A stretch of 64,000 bases of DNA, from positions 186,001 through 250,000 of the forward strand of contig NZ_FOKM01000001.1 of the NCBI RefSeq assembly GCF_900111905.1, written 5' to 3'. Source of the stretch: Rhizobium sp. NFR07 (GTDB lineage Bacteria; Pseudomonadota; Alphaproteobacteria; Rhizobiales; Rhizobiaceae). Each line of letters begins with the position of its first letter. The stretch's first letter is position 1. The position numbers were made by a program, and so were the translations under genes. This document shows positions 35,350-43,644 of the stretch, piece after piece. Below the pieces are notes generated by a model that was not told where the DNA came from, searched no databases, and saw only the letters and a program-made list of their open reading frames with translations.

Positions 35350-36054
35350 TTACCAGTCGAGACGATTGTCGCGGTAGTCGAGATAAAGATTTTGACCCGA
35401 GCCCATATACTTTTCGACGACATCCGCGACCCCGCGGACGCTTGGCTCAAGTTCTATTTCAGCGTCGACCGTGCCATTGAGCGTTCCCATCGCGGTACTG
35501 ACCCAGCCCGGGTGGACGGACAGCACGGTAAGCCGCCTCTCCCGGTTCTCGGCATAGATCCCACGAGCCAGCATGTTCGACGCCACCTTGCTCGCCCGGT
35601 AGAGTTCAAGTCCCCCCTCGACATTGATGGCAATGCTGCCCCGATGGGATGACATGAAGGCCAGTGTACCCTCGGGCGCGAGCTTTCCCAAAAGACGACG
35701 GGCAAGCCTCATCGGTCCGAACGTGTTGGTCAGCATGATTTCTGCAAATTCTTCGTCGGTTGCCTCGAGCACACTTTGATGCTGAGCGCCCCAGATGCCG
35801 GCATTCATGAAGATCACATCGAAACGGCTGCTTCCAAGCGACGCCAGAAACGGTGCGATCTGGCCGGTGTCCGTGACGTCGATGGTGGCGATCGCGAGGC
35901 GGTCCGGGTCGGTTTCGCCAACGCGACGAAGATCGTCGGTGTCGGCGCCGGATCTCGCCGTCCCGACGACAGTCCAGCCGCGATCGAAGAACTGCCTTGC
36001 AAGGCCGAGGCCCAGGCCGCGCTCGGCGGCCACGATGAGGATCGATTTTGTCAT
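35350..36054 (-). CDS. SDR family protein
   Basis: A 234-residue SDR. The glycine motif is unusual (VAAERGLGLGLA rather than TGxxxGIG), but the NAG motif (MNAGIWG) and YRASK as YxxxK are intact. It resembles the CsgA/sepiapterin-reductase-like group. The start at 36054 has GGAAACC upstream. It lies 18 bases downstream of the next SDR on the same strand and is the last of three SDR genes in a row. Confidence 0.8.
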   Translation of the reverse strand: MTKSILIVAAERGLGLGLARQFFDRGWTVVGTARSGADTDDLRRVGETDPDRLAIATIDVTDTGQIAPFLASLGSSRFDVIFMNAGIWGAQHQSVLEATDEEFAEIMLTNTFGPMRLARRLLGKLAPEGTLAFMSSHRGSIAINVEGGLELYRASKVASNMLARGIYAENRERRLTVLSVHPGWVSTAMGTLNGTVDAEIELEPSVRGVADVVEKYMGSGQNLYLDYRDNRLDW

Positions 36055-36072
36055 TGGTGGTTTCCTTTCCAA

Positions 36073-36828
36073 TCAGATCGCCGTGTAGCCGCCATCGGCC
36101 ATCACCAGTGCTCCGGTCATGACGGCGGAGGCCGGAGATGCGAGAAAGGCAATGACTTCGGCGATATCGTTCGGCTGGGCGACACGCCCTATCGGGTGGG
36201 CGCTACCGTAACTGGCCAGCGTGCCTCTGCTGTCCTCGACGATGCCGTCAAGGATATCGGTCTCGACGACGCCGGGCGCGACCGCATTGGCGCGGATTCC
36301 GTGGGCGCCGTATTCGACGGCAATGACCTTGGTAAGCTGGGCGATCGCGCCCTTGGAGGCGGCATAGACTGCCGTATCCTTCATTCCGACCGAGGACACG
36401 ATCGACGCGACATTGACAATCGCGCCGCCCCCCTGACCGATCATCACCTTGACCGCTTCCCGCGAATGCAGAAAATTGCCGCGGGCGTTCACGGCCATGA
36501 TCTCGTCCCAGTCGGCAACGCTCATGTCGATCAATGCCCTGTTCATGGTGCGGCCGGCATTGTTGACGAGAATGTCGAGCGCGCCGAAACGCTCGATTGC
36601 CAACGCGATCGTGCGCAGCGCCGTCGCTTCGTCGGCGACATCGCCGCAGAAGGTTGCGATGTCGGCCGCGGCGAGTTCAGCCACGGAAGGATTGACATCG
36701 CTTGCGACGATGCGGGCACCCCTTTCCCGAAGCATGTTCACGGCTGCAAGGCCGATGCCGCGGGCCGCACCGGTCACGACGGCGACCTTGCCGGACAAAT
36801 CCCAACCCTGAGGTCTGATGACGGTCAT
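36073..36828 (-). CDS. SDR family oxidoreductase
   Basis: A 251-residue classical SDR with TGAARGIGLAA near residue 17, NNAGR near 93, and YAASK as YxxxK. The C-terminus GALVMADGGYTAI is typical of FabG-like enzymes. The start overlaps the upstream SDR stop by 4 bases (ATGA) and has GGAGGAGG 5 bases upstream. Confidence 0.86.
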   Translation of the reverse strand: MTVIRPQGWDLSGKVAVVTGAARGIGLAAVNMLRERGARIVASDVNPSVAELAAADIATFCGDVADEATALRTIALAIERFGALDILVNNAGRTMNRALIDMSVADWDEIMAVNARGNFLHSREAVKVMIGQGGGAIVNVASIVSSVGMKDTAVYAASKGAIAQLTKVIAVEYGAHGIRANAVAPGVVETDILDGIVEDSRGTLASYGSAHPIGRVAQPNDIAEVIAFLASPASAVMTGALVMADGGYTAI

Positions 36829-37658
36829 TTGCCCTCCTCCGGAAAGTCCGTGCCGCGCGTGACCGCTTCCCATCTGTCGATCTCATCAACGACTTGATCG
36901 AGCTTGGTGCGCGCGCGCCGCAGGGCGTCGCTGCCGAGCAGCAGATGCAAGGGGGGCTTTTCGGCACGGACCAAGGTCATGATCGCCTGGGCCGCACGCT
37001 CCGGATCGCCCGCCTGTCGTCCCGCCGCAGCGTCGAAGGCGGCGTTGCTTCGGCCGATCGTCTGGGCGTAAGCGGCATCGGCCACGCCGCTCTTACGTAT
37101 GGAATGCGACGACAGGAAATCCGTCCTGAAGGCGCCTGGCGCGACGGCCGTCACCTTGATGCCGAGCGGCGCGACCTCGAGCGCCAGGCCAGCCGACATG
37201 CCTTCCAGCGCTGATTTTGCAGCGGAATACATTGCCGAGCCCGTTGACGGCGCGCGTCCGGCGATCGAGGTGATGTTGACGATATGGCCCCTTCCCTGCC
37301 TGCGAAGATGCGGCAGGGCCGCTTTTATGATGCGGAATGGCGCGAAGACATCCACGGCAAACAGTTGCTCGACCTGCGCATCGGTTGCGGTCTCCAGGGC
37401 GCCCAGAAGACCATATCCGGCATTGTTGACGATTACATCGATCTGCCCGGCGCGCTCGAATGCATCCGCCACGGCAATCTCGGCACCGGCCCCGTCTGCA
37501 AGATCGATGGTGAGGACATGCAAAGTACCCTTCGCATGATCGAAATCGGGCTGTCCGGATCTGACCGTTCCAACGACCGTATCCCCCTCGGCAAGCGCCG
37601 CCGCCGCCAGGGCGCGACCCAACCCGCGGGAGATCCCTGTGATAAACCAGGTCTTCAT
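36825..37658 (-). CDS. SDR family oxidoreductase
   Basis: A 277-residue SDR. It opens with MKTWFITGISRGLGRALAAA, and shows NNAGYG near residue 88 and YSAAK as YxxxK. The group is often annotated as oxidoreductase or ketoreductase with no defined substrate. It is the first gene of the three-SDR operon and is divergent from the LysR gene at 37771. Confidence 0.86.
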   Translation of the reverse strand: MKTWFITGISRGLGRALAAAALAEGDTVVGTVRSGQPDFDHAKGTLHVLTIDLADGAGAEIAVADAFERAGQIDVIVNNAGYGLLGALETATDAQVEQLFAVDVFAPFRIIKAALPHLRRQGRGHIVNITSIAGRAPSTGSAMYSAAKSALEGMSAGLALEVAPLGIKVTAVAPGAFRTDFLSSHSIRKSGVADAAYAQTIGRSNAAFDAAAGRQAGDPERAAQAIMTLVRAEKPPLHLLLGSDALRRARTKLDQVVDEIDRWEAVTRGTDFPEEGK

Positions 37659-37743
37659 CTGATGCTCCTTTCAAGTGATGGAACAGAGATGGCGCATTGG
37701 CGCAGGCTTTATAATACATCGAAATGACACAGCCGTTGTTAGC

Positions 37744-37765
37744 CCAACTAATAAATGATAGTTGG
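37744..37765. promoter_or_regulatory. Dyad, probable LysR operator
   Basis: CCAACTA (37744-37750) and TAGTTGG (37759-37765) form a perfect 7-bp inverted repeat with an 8-base spacer, directly upstream of the LysR start and in the gap shared with the SDR operon. Confidence 0.5.
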
Positions 37766-37770
37766 ATGGC

Positions 37771-38682
37771 ATGAGCACGCTTCTGCCGAGCCAGGATTAC
37801 AACCAGCTTCGCGCCTTCATCGCAGTGGCGGAATGCCTCAGTTTTAGCCTTGCCGCCGAACAGCTCGGCGTCTCGCCTTCGGCTCTCAGCCAGATGGTCA
37901 GAAAACTCGAAGACGAGGTCGGCATGCGGCTTTTGCACCGCACGACCCGTAATGTCTCCCTGACGGAGATCGGTGAAAGCCTGTTTCAACGTGTCCGGCC
38001 GGCCGCCCATGAGTTGGGGCTTGCCGTGACACAGGTTCGGCACGCCGGCGAAAGGCCAGCCGGAACTGTTCGTATCCACACGTTCAGATCCGCTGCCCAG
38101 AAGCATCTGGAGCCGATACTCGAAGATTTCATCGAGCGGTATCCGGATATTGTGCTGGACATCACACTGGACGACGAGGTCGTTGACATCGTTGCGGGTG
38201 GTTATGACGTCGCCCTACGCATCGGCGAGGTCATCGAAAAGGATATGGTTGCGGTACGACTGGGGCCGGAACTTCGCCAGATTGCGGTCGCAACGCCTGA
38301 CTATCTCGGCCGTTACGGCTGCCCGGATCATCCGCGTGATCTCATCGACCACCGCTGCATACGCTGGCGCTGGCCCGGTCGCGCGACACCCTATGCCTGG
38401 GAGTTCTTTGAAGATAATGCATGGTTCAGCGTCACCGTCGACGGTCCTCTCATCTTCAGCGACAAGGAGAGCGCGCTGAGTGCGACGTTGAAGGGCATGG
38501 GGATCGGGTTTCCGGTCGAGGACACGGTTTCGGCATACATTGCGGAAGGAAAGCTGGTCAACATTCTCGACCAGTGGTCGGCACCCTTTCCCGGCCTCTT
38601 TCTATGTTATCCGCAACAGCGTCAGATGGCGCCGGCGCTGCGTGCCTTCATCGATGCAGTGCGTGCAGGACCCGGACGGTGA
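37771..38682 (+). CDS. LysR family regulator
   Basis: A 303-residue LysR regulator. The helix-turn-helix is FSLAAEQLGVSPSALSQMVR and the substrate-binding domain runs from about residue 90 to 298. It is closely similar in layout to the regulator at 3074. It is divergent from the three SDR genes and probably controls them. Confidence 0.88.
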   Translation: MSTLLPSQDYNQLRAFIAVAECLSFSLAAEQLGVSPSALSQMVRKLEDEVGMRLLHRTTRNVSLTEIGESLFQRVRPAAHELGLAVTQVRHAGERPAGTVRIHTFRSAAQKHLEPILEDFIERYPDIVLDITLDDEVVDIVAGGYDVALRIGEVIEKDMVAVRLGPELRQIAVATPDYLGRYGCPDHPRDLIDHRCIRWRWPGRATPYAWEFFEDNAWFSVTVDGPLIFSDKESALSATLKGMGIGFPVEDTVSAYIAEGKLVNILDQWSAPFPGLFLCYPQQRQMAPALRAFIDAVRAGPGR

Positions 38683-39113
38683 TCAGACCATCATCGCCAG
38701 CACGCACGGTTGTCCTAAAACATCCCGATATCTGCGATCGCGTTCCGCTGATGGTCCTGGGGTAGATCTACCGATGCTGGCCGAGGGAGCCGCGGATGGT
38801 CTGCGCGACTTCATGGCCGATGCGGAGCAGCGAACTCCTGGCAACTCGGCATGGGTGTTGTCGAACAGCACTTGCTTGAAAACCGTCACCTCCGGCAAAC
38901 CTTCGTAGTTTTAGAGGCTGCAAGTCAGGCATCTGCTCCTCGAAGCCTATCGCCCCACTGCAACCCTTAAACCTGGCAAAAACGGGCGCATCCCCTATGT
39001 CGCTTTAGTCCGACAGCCATGCGGATGGTCCACCGTCGAAGGGACGAAAGCTGACAAACACCGATCAACGCGGACCGTGCCGATATATTTCTCTTTCTGA
39101 AATCGGAGGGCTA
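38683..39113. other. Intergenic, no gene recognised
   Basis: 431 bases. Short frames exist on both strands but none resembles a known protein. The hydrolase promoter must be near the right end, and a GGAGGG ribosome site precedes 39114. Confidence 0.5.
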
Positions 39114-40052
39114 ATGTCCGATACTGTCACAAAACAAGATTCCCAGAATCTCGACGACACGCTCGATGCGATCGCAAAAGGTCTCGCCTACAGCACGCGC
39201 TCACCAGTTGTACGAACCCCAGCCGACAGTGACCTTGAATGGCAAGACATCTATTTTCCCTCGTCGGACGGGACTGTGCTGGAAGGATGGTTCATTCCGT
39301 GCAAAAGTTCGGACAGGCTGATCATCTGCGCGCACGCGTTCGGTTTCAGCAAGGCAGGGTTCCCCTCACACCTAGAGCCATGGAAATCGGCCTGGGGGCC
39401 GGGCAACGACTACGAAATCAACTTCATTTCCGATTACCGGATCCTGCATGATCACGGGTACAATGTCCTGGCCTACGACTTCCGTAACCATGGGCATAGT
39501 GCTGCCGCCAACGGCGGGCTGACATCCAACAAACGGTTTGAGCTGCGGGACGTTCTGGGCGCGCTGGCTTACGTGCGCTCTCGTCAAGAGCTTACAGAGA
39601 TGACCATCGGCCTGTTCAGCAGATGCATGGGTGCCAATGCCACTTTCCGAGCGTTCACCGATCACCCCGAGGCGTTCACGGGAGTGCGCTGCATTGTCGC
39701 CCCTCTGTTGCTTTCAGCACGTGTTGCGCTGGAGTGCAGCTTGCACGGCGCCGGGCTCGCGGAACACGCAGACGATGCGGATAGACGGCTGCAGGAGATC
39801 ATCGGCGTCTCGGTCTCCGCCGAAGGCCCGCGCGACTGGGCGCGATCGGTTACACTACCGACGCTTATCTATGGCGTGCGGAGCGATCCGGTCACGCGGC
39901 CGTCCGATCTGGAGGGGATCTTCGAGGCAATCGGCACAGAGGAGAAATCGATGTTCTGGATCGAAGACACGAGTAGCCGCTGGGATGGATATACATGGTT
40001 TCAGCGTCACCCGGACCGGATTCTGGCGTGGTTCGATAAACATATGCGTTGA
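39114..40052 (+). CDS. Alpha/beta hydrolase with cysteine in the nucleophile position
   Basis: A 312-residue alpha/beta hydrolase of the dienelactone-hydrolase/acyl-transferase-like type. The strand before the oxyanion loop reads IICAHAFGFSK and the next conserved block is LAYDFRNHGHS. The nucleophile elbow reads GLFSRCMGANATF, with Cys171 where relatives have serine (GRSMGA). The late histidine lies near the C-terminus (QRHPDRILAWF). Cysteine is found in dienelactone hydrolase, so the enzyme may be active; substrate unknown. GGAGGG is upstream of the ATG. Confidence 0.75.
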   Translation: MSDTVTKQDSQNLDDTLDAIAKGLAYSTRSPVVRTPADSDLEWQDIYFPSSDGTVLEGWFIPCKSSDRLIICAHAFGFSKAGFPSHLEPWKSAWGPGNDYEINFISDYRILHDHGYNVLAYDFRNHGHSAAANGGLTSNKRFELRDVLGALAYVRSRQELTEMTIGLFSRCMGANATFRAFTDHPEAFTGVRCIVAPLLLSARVALECSLHGAGLAEHADDADRRLQEIIGVSVSAEGPRDWARSVTLPTLIYGVRSDPVTRPSDLEGIFEAIGTEEKSMFWIEDTSSRWDGYTWFQRHPDRILAWFDKHMR

Positions 40053-40551
40053 TACGCGTCTCAGAAACCTACAGATGGACTATAAGTGCGCAGCCGGCCG
40101 ACGCTCTGTGGAAGCCTCATCACGACACTCGAAGTTGTGTTTTGTGATTGATCCGGCGGGATCGGCCAGAATTTCTTTATGGCGGACTGGCGGATGGAGG
40201 ACGTCTCAAACTGTCGCGCGTCGGTTTTCGCGCCAAAACTTGTAATTTGCATCTACCCCAGTGGGTATGGCTCTCAAAGCAATCCCGCACTCGCCATGCT
40301 GATTTACTCTGACGTGCCGGGCATCGCGCACAGCTTTGCTCAATCCGGCGAACCTATCCAGACGTTGTTGATAGGCTAACTTCGGCAGCATATCGAAGGA
40401 AGGTTGACCTTCTTGTGGCGTGTGATGTTGGGGGGCTGCGTTGGCCAGGTAAGTCAACGAACCGTTCAACAACAAATATTTTTGGAACGATCAGTCCATA
40501 TTTATGTTTTATCGCAAGCGGAATTGGAGATTTCGTGGAAAGGAACAATCA
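40053..40551. other. Intergenic, no gene recognised
   Basis: 499 bases that look less GC-rich than the neighbouring operons. No frame has recognisable homology. A possible old remnant, but nothing can be named. Confidence 0.45.
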
Positions 40552-40968
40552 ATGCCGTATTCGGAAATCGAGCAGTCGAACCTGAACATCGTCAACGCCG
40601 CGCTTGCGGCTTCTTCTAGAGACTTTGCAAAATTCTTCGATATCTTCGTCGAGAACGTTGAATGGACGCTAGCCGGTCACGGGCCGGTGGCTGGAACCTA
40701 TAGCAGCAAGACTGAGCTATTCGCGAAGGCCGAGGAGGCCTTGTTCGCGCGGTTTGCATCTCCCCTAACGATTACAGTCGACGGCACTTGGGCCGACGGA
40801 GACAACGTATTCGCACGGATCAAAAGCGCTACGACAGCAGCGGACGGCAAGCCGTATCGAAACGAGTATATGTATATCATGACCATGCAGGACGGCCGGG
40901 TCGTCTCGGGGATCGAATGGCTTGATTTCCATGCCTATTACGAGATCATAGAACGGATCAAGCTATAG
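40552..40968 (+). CDS. SnoaL-like / NTF2-fold protein
   Basis: A 138-residue single-domain protein with the cystatin-like NTF2/SnoaL fold pattern. It has an N-terminal helix pair (NIVNAALAASSRDFAKFFDIF), a beta-rich middle (VEWTLAGHGPVAGTYSSK) and a C-terminal sheet (NEYMYIMTMQDGRVVSGIEWLD). Such proteins are small enzymes or ligand binders without a predictable substrate. AAGGAAC lies 8 bases upstream of the start. It is on the same strand as the TetR gene after it. Confidence 0.72.
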   Translation: MPYSEIEQSNLNIVNAALAASSRDFAKFFDIFVENVEWTLAGHGPVAGTYSSKTELFAKAEEALFARFASPLTITVDGTWADGDNVFARIKSATTAADGKPYRNEYMYIMTMQDGRVVSGIEWLDFHAYYEIIERIKL

Positions 40969-41094
40969 CGAGGTTGCCTTTTTCGCCGTAGGGTGGAGGG
41001 CTTAGAACATGCGACAATTGAATTCTTCGAATTACAGCCGCCGGGCAATCGGCGGCTGTATTGGTTTAGGGCAAAGCAGACGCTGGAAGGCCGT

Positions 41095-41703
41095 GTGAAA
41101 AAAACAGAAAAGCAGGCAAGGGGACGCCCTCGCCAGTTCGACGAAACAGCAGCACTCGTGGCAGCAACTCGAGTGTTCTGGCGATGCGGCTACGCGGGTT
41201 CGAGCATGAGCCTTCTCCTCAAGGAAATGGGCATCAACCGAGCCAGCCTCTACGCGACCTTCGGCAACAAGGACGCACTCTTCAAACGCGTTGTCGAACG
41301 GTATGAGAAAGAAAAAGAAAGCTACATGCGCGAAGCGCTTGCTCAGTCCTCTGCGCGGGGCGTAGCAGAGCATCTCCTGCGCAACACCATCGATCTCAAG
41401 ACGGATCGCGGTGATCCACGGGCCAGCATGGCGGTGGTGCATTCATCGAGTTTCGGGCCGGGCGACATAGCGCTGCGAACGTTCATTCGTGAGCGCGGTG
41501 ATTTCTGGCGAGAGCAATTGGTTTCGCGCATCGTGAGAGCACAGACCGAGGGAAACTTTAGCTCAAATCTCGATGCACGCGGGCTCGCACTGACCTTGAA
41601 GGCAGCAACCGATGGTCTTCTCGCAGCGGCTGGCGCCGGTGCAACGGAAGTCGAACTTGAAAGCATAGCGAAAACATTCCTGGGCCTTTGGCCGGGCCGC
41701 TGA
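41095..41703 (+). CDS. TetR family transcriptional regulator
   Basis: A 202-residue TetR regulator. The N-terminal helix-turn-helix (residues about 15-60) reads AATRVFWRCGYAGSSMSLLL then MGINRASLYATFGNKDALF. The C-terminal helical ligand domain follows. A GTG at 41095 is chosen because it gives a normal N-terminus (VKKTEKQARGRPRQFDE) and has GGAAGG upstream; an in-frame start at 40993 would add 34 atypical residues. It may control the SnoaL-like gene before it. Confidence 0.85.
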   Translation: MKKTEKQARGRPRQFDETAALVAATRVFWRCGYAGSSMSLLLKEMGINRASLYATFGNKDALFKRVVERYEKEKESYMREALAQSSARGVAEHLLRNTIDLKTDRGDPRASMAVVHSSSFGPGDIALRTFIRERGDFWREQLVSRIVRAQTEGNFSSNLDARGLALTLKAATDGLLAAAGAGATEVELESIAKTFLGLWPGR

Positions 41704-42361
41704 GGTGCGGGCCTTGAAAGGATCTGAACCAGCGACCCGTCGCGGAGACGTCTAGCTAACGGTTTGAACAATCGACTATTTGACTTCAGTGAAGCTCAAT
41801 CCAAGGCATTAGAAACTAACATAATTCCGAGTTATGTGACCTTCAGTTCCCGCTATGGATGAACATCAGAAGCTTGCAACTCCCGTCTGACGGTGGTTGG
41901 CATTAGTTCAGCCTGAACAAGCTTCCGCGTTGGGCAGCGCGAATGAACGAAGGACCGCACCCATGACCGTCCGAAAAGGTCTCGGCTTTCCGAATAATAA
42001 ACGGTGCATGTAGGCAGTAAAGCCGCTTCGCGTATGAGCTGAAGTAGGCTTTCGTCGTGTCCGCATCGCGGATGCCAGCATCAACACAAATTTTCAACTC
42101 CGCGAAGCGGATCGCGCTGCTGACGGGTAGCCTGCACAGGAGTTTGCTTCTCGCGCATATTGATACGTTCAGCGGCCGGCGACTTATCACATCTCAAAAT
42201 CCGTGATCGCATCCGAGTTGCTGTGCGCAAACTCTATTGTGAACTGCAGGATCACTGTAAAGCTCGATACCACCCACGGGCTGAGAGGCTAATCGGGAAA
42301 ATTCAGCGCCCTTGCTCACATCGTTGAACGAATATGTCGCAAAATGTTGAAGCTCAGATCA
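41704..42361. other. Intergenic, no gene recognised
   Basis: 658 bases between the TetR gene and the secretion island. A 95-codon minus-strand frame (41903-42190) is not supported by homology or codon pattern. This gap may mark the edge of the island. Confidence 0.45.
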
Positions 42362-42559
42362 TCAACTGTTCACGGCCGCAACCAGAAGAGCTTGGGCATT
42401 GGCCAGATCAATGTTGACGACCTTTATAGAGTAAAGATCGCTGCTTTCCTTCCATCCTAGGTAGACAGCATAAATCCCGTAGGCTGAGAGCATTGCGACG
42501 AGCACATCGGCTTTAAAGCGCGTCTCCATTTGGGTCAGCGTAACCAGTTTTCCGGGCAT
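42362..42559 (-). CDS. Small DUF2007-like protein
   Basis: A 65-residue protein beginning MPGKLVTLTQMETRFKADVL. The pattern of a short beta strand (KLVTL), a helix that runs to LSAYGIYAVYLG, and a second strand (YSIKVVNID) and helix resembles the DUF2007 putative signal-transducing fold, which binds no known ligand. It is the last gene of the secretion island, 91 bases after the immunity candidate. The start is the first ATG that keeps only the conserved part. Confidence 0.45.
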   Translation of the reverse strand: MPGKLVTLTQMETRFKADVLVAMLSAYGIYAVYLGWKESSDLYSIKVVNIDLANAQALLVAAVNS

Positions 42560-42650
42560 GCGATCATCCGTTGTGACGGTAGAGAAAGTATGCTGGTGAT
42601 ACGGTGAGATCACCGAGGCATTGCGATCCCATGGCGAGAGAAACGGGTCA

Positions 42651-43073
42651 TCAGGATGGCATAGGATCCGTCGAGAACAGCGCGTTATAAACGGTCGGCG
42701 GTTCATCGAGATCGAGCAGGGAAATTTCATAGGCCTGAGAGAGGACATCATCCGTCAGCACCGACATACCCCGATCAGCCAGAAGGGAGATGATGCGTTG
42801 CAGGTGTTCGTTCGTTCCTTGCAGGCGAAAGACAGCTGCAAACGGCCCCGCGAACGACAGTTTCACCGCGGCCTGAAAGTCATCCTTGCCAACAATCAGG
42901 GTACGGCAGACGTCCGTGTTGGGCTCGGTGTCATCGACGACAGAGAAACCGACCGTTGTAAGACCCGGGCGGATGTCGTCGTAACGACCTGCATCTAAGG
43001 CTTCACGGACAAAGCCGTAATCCGGTTCCTGGAGATCTCTATACGCTTGGCGAATATAACTGTCGTAGTTCAT
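42651..43073 (-). CDS. Candidate immunity protein for the adjacent toxin
   Basis: A 140-residue soluble, acidic protein with no signal peptide (MNYDSYIRQAYRDLQEPDYG...). No family is recognised. It starts 22 bases after the stop of the candidate toxin and is acidic, as expected for a cytoplasmic immunity protein that neutralises a basic nuclease. The assignment rests on position only. Confidence 0.5.
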   Translation of the reverse strand: MNYDSYIRQAYRDLQEPDYGFVREALDAGRYDDIRPGLTTVGFSVVDDTEPNTDVCRTLIVGKDDFQAAVKLSFAGPFAAVFRLQGTNEHLQRIISLLADRGMSVLTDDVLSQAYEISLLDLDEPPTVYNALFSTDPMPS

Positions 43074-43095
43074 CGTCTTGTCTGCCTTGCTGTAT

Positions 43096-43644
43096 TCACG
43101 AAGAGGGAAGCGTCGATTCCGGCCCGGCCGGATGGCCGTGAATGCGACCATCATTGCCCTGATGCACGCGAACCTTCGTCTGGCTCCCGCCATTTGGCCC
43201 GGTTCCTACCGGACGACCAAAATCATGATCCTTTACGTTCGGACGGCCTGGAACGGGTGTCCCTTTCTGCCACGCTTCCTGCGTCAGGTCATCCGCTTCC
43301 TCGCGGTCGCCGTTGAAGGTGGATGTCGGCTTTTTCTGCCTGTCGCGGTTCTTGTTCTGCGGCGTTCCCTTGACATGGCCATCCTGCTTCTGCCCGGCGA
43401 TTTCCGGCGGCGGAGGCTGGCAATTGCCCGAGCATTCTTCAGGCTCCTCATCGGCCGATTCCACATGGCTTTCATTGTACATTTTGTAAAGTTCATAGCC
43501 TTCGTAGGCCAGCATGGCCAAGCCGATCGCCACGCCGACCGGCCCGAGGAAGCCGAGCGCGGCACGAGCTCCAAGCCTGGTCGCGACACCCGCGGCCGCT
43601 CGACCGAGCACCGCCTCTCCGCCTGCGACGGCCATAGCACTCAT
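43096..43644 (-). CDS. Candidate T6SS cargo effector with C-terminal toxin-like domain
   Basis: A 182-residue protein. Residues 10-48 are alanine/glycine-rich and hydrophobic (LGARAALGFLGPVGVAIGLAML), like the membrane-crossing segment at the start of many T6SS cargo effectors. A proline- and charge-rich linker follows. The basic last 90 residues are rich in histidine, arginine and glycine (KDHDFGRPVGTGPNGG, KVRVHQGNDGRIHGHP), a pattern common in small RNase-type polymorphic toxins. It overlaps the DUF4123 chaperone gene by 4 bases and is followed by the immunity candidate. The domain family was not identified. Confidence 0.55.
   Translation of the reverse strand: MSAMAVAGGEAVLGRAAAGVATRLGARAALGFLGPVGVAIGLAMLAYEGYELYKMYNESHVESADEEPEECSGNCQPPPPEIAGQKQDGHVKGTPQNKNRDRQKKPTSTFNGDREEADDLTQEAWQKGTPVPGRPNVKDHDFGRPVGTGPNGGSQTKVRVHQGNDGRIHGHPAGPESTLPSS

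Noticed and set aside
41903-42190. A 95-codon minus-strand frame
   Set aside because: No homology, no ribosome site, codon use unlike the neighbours.
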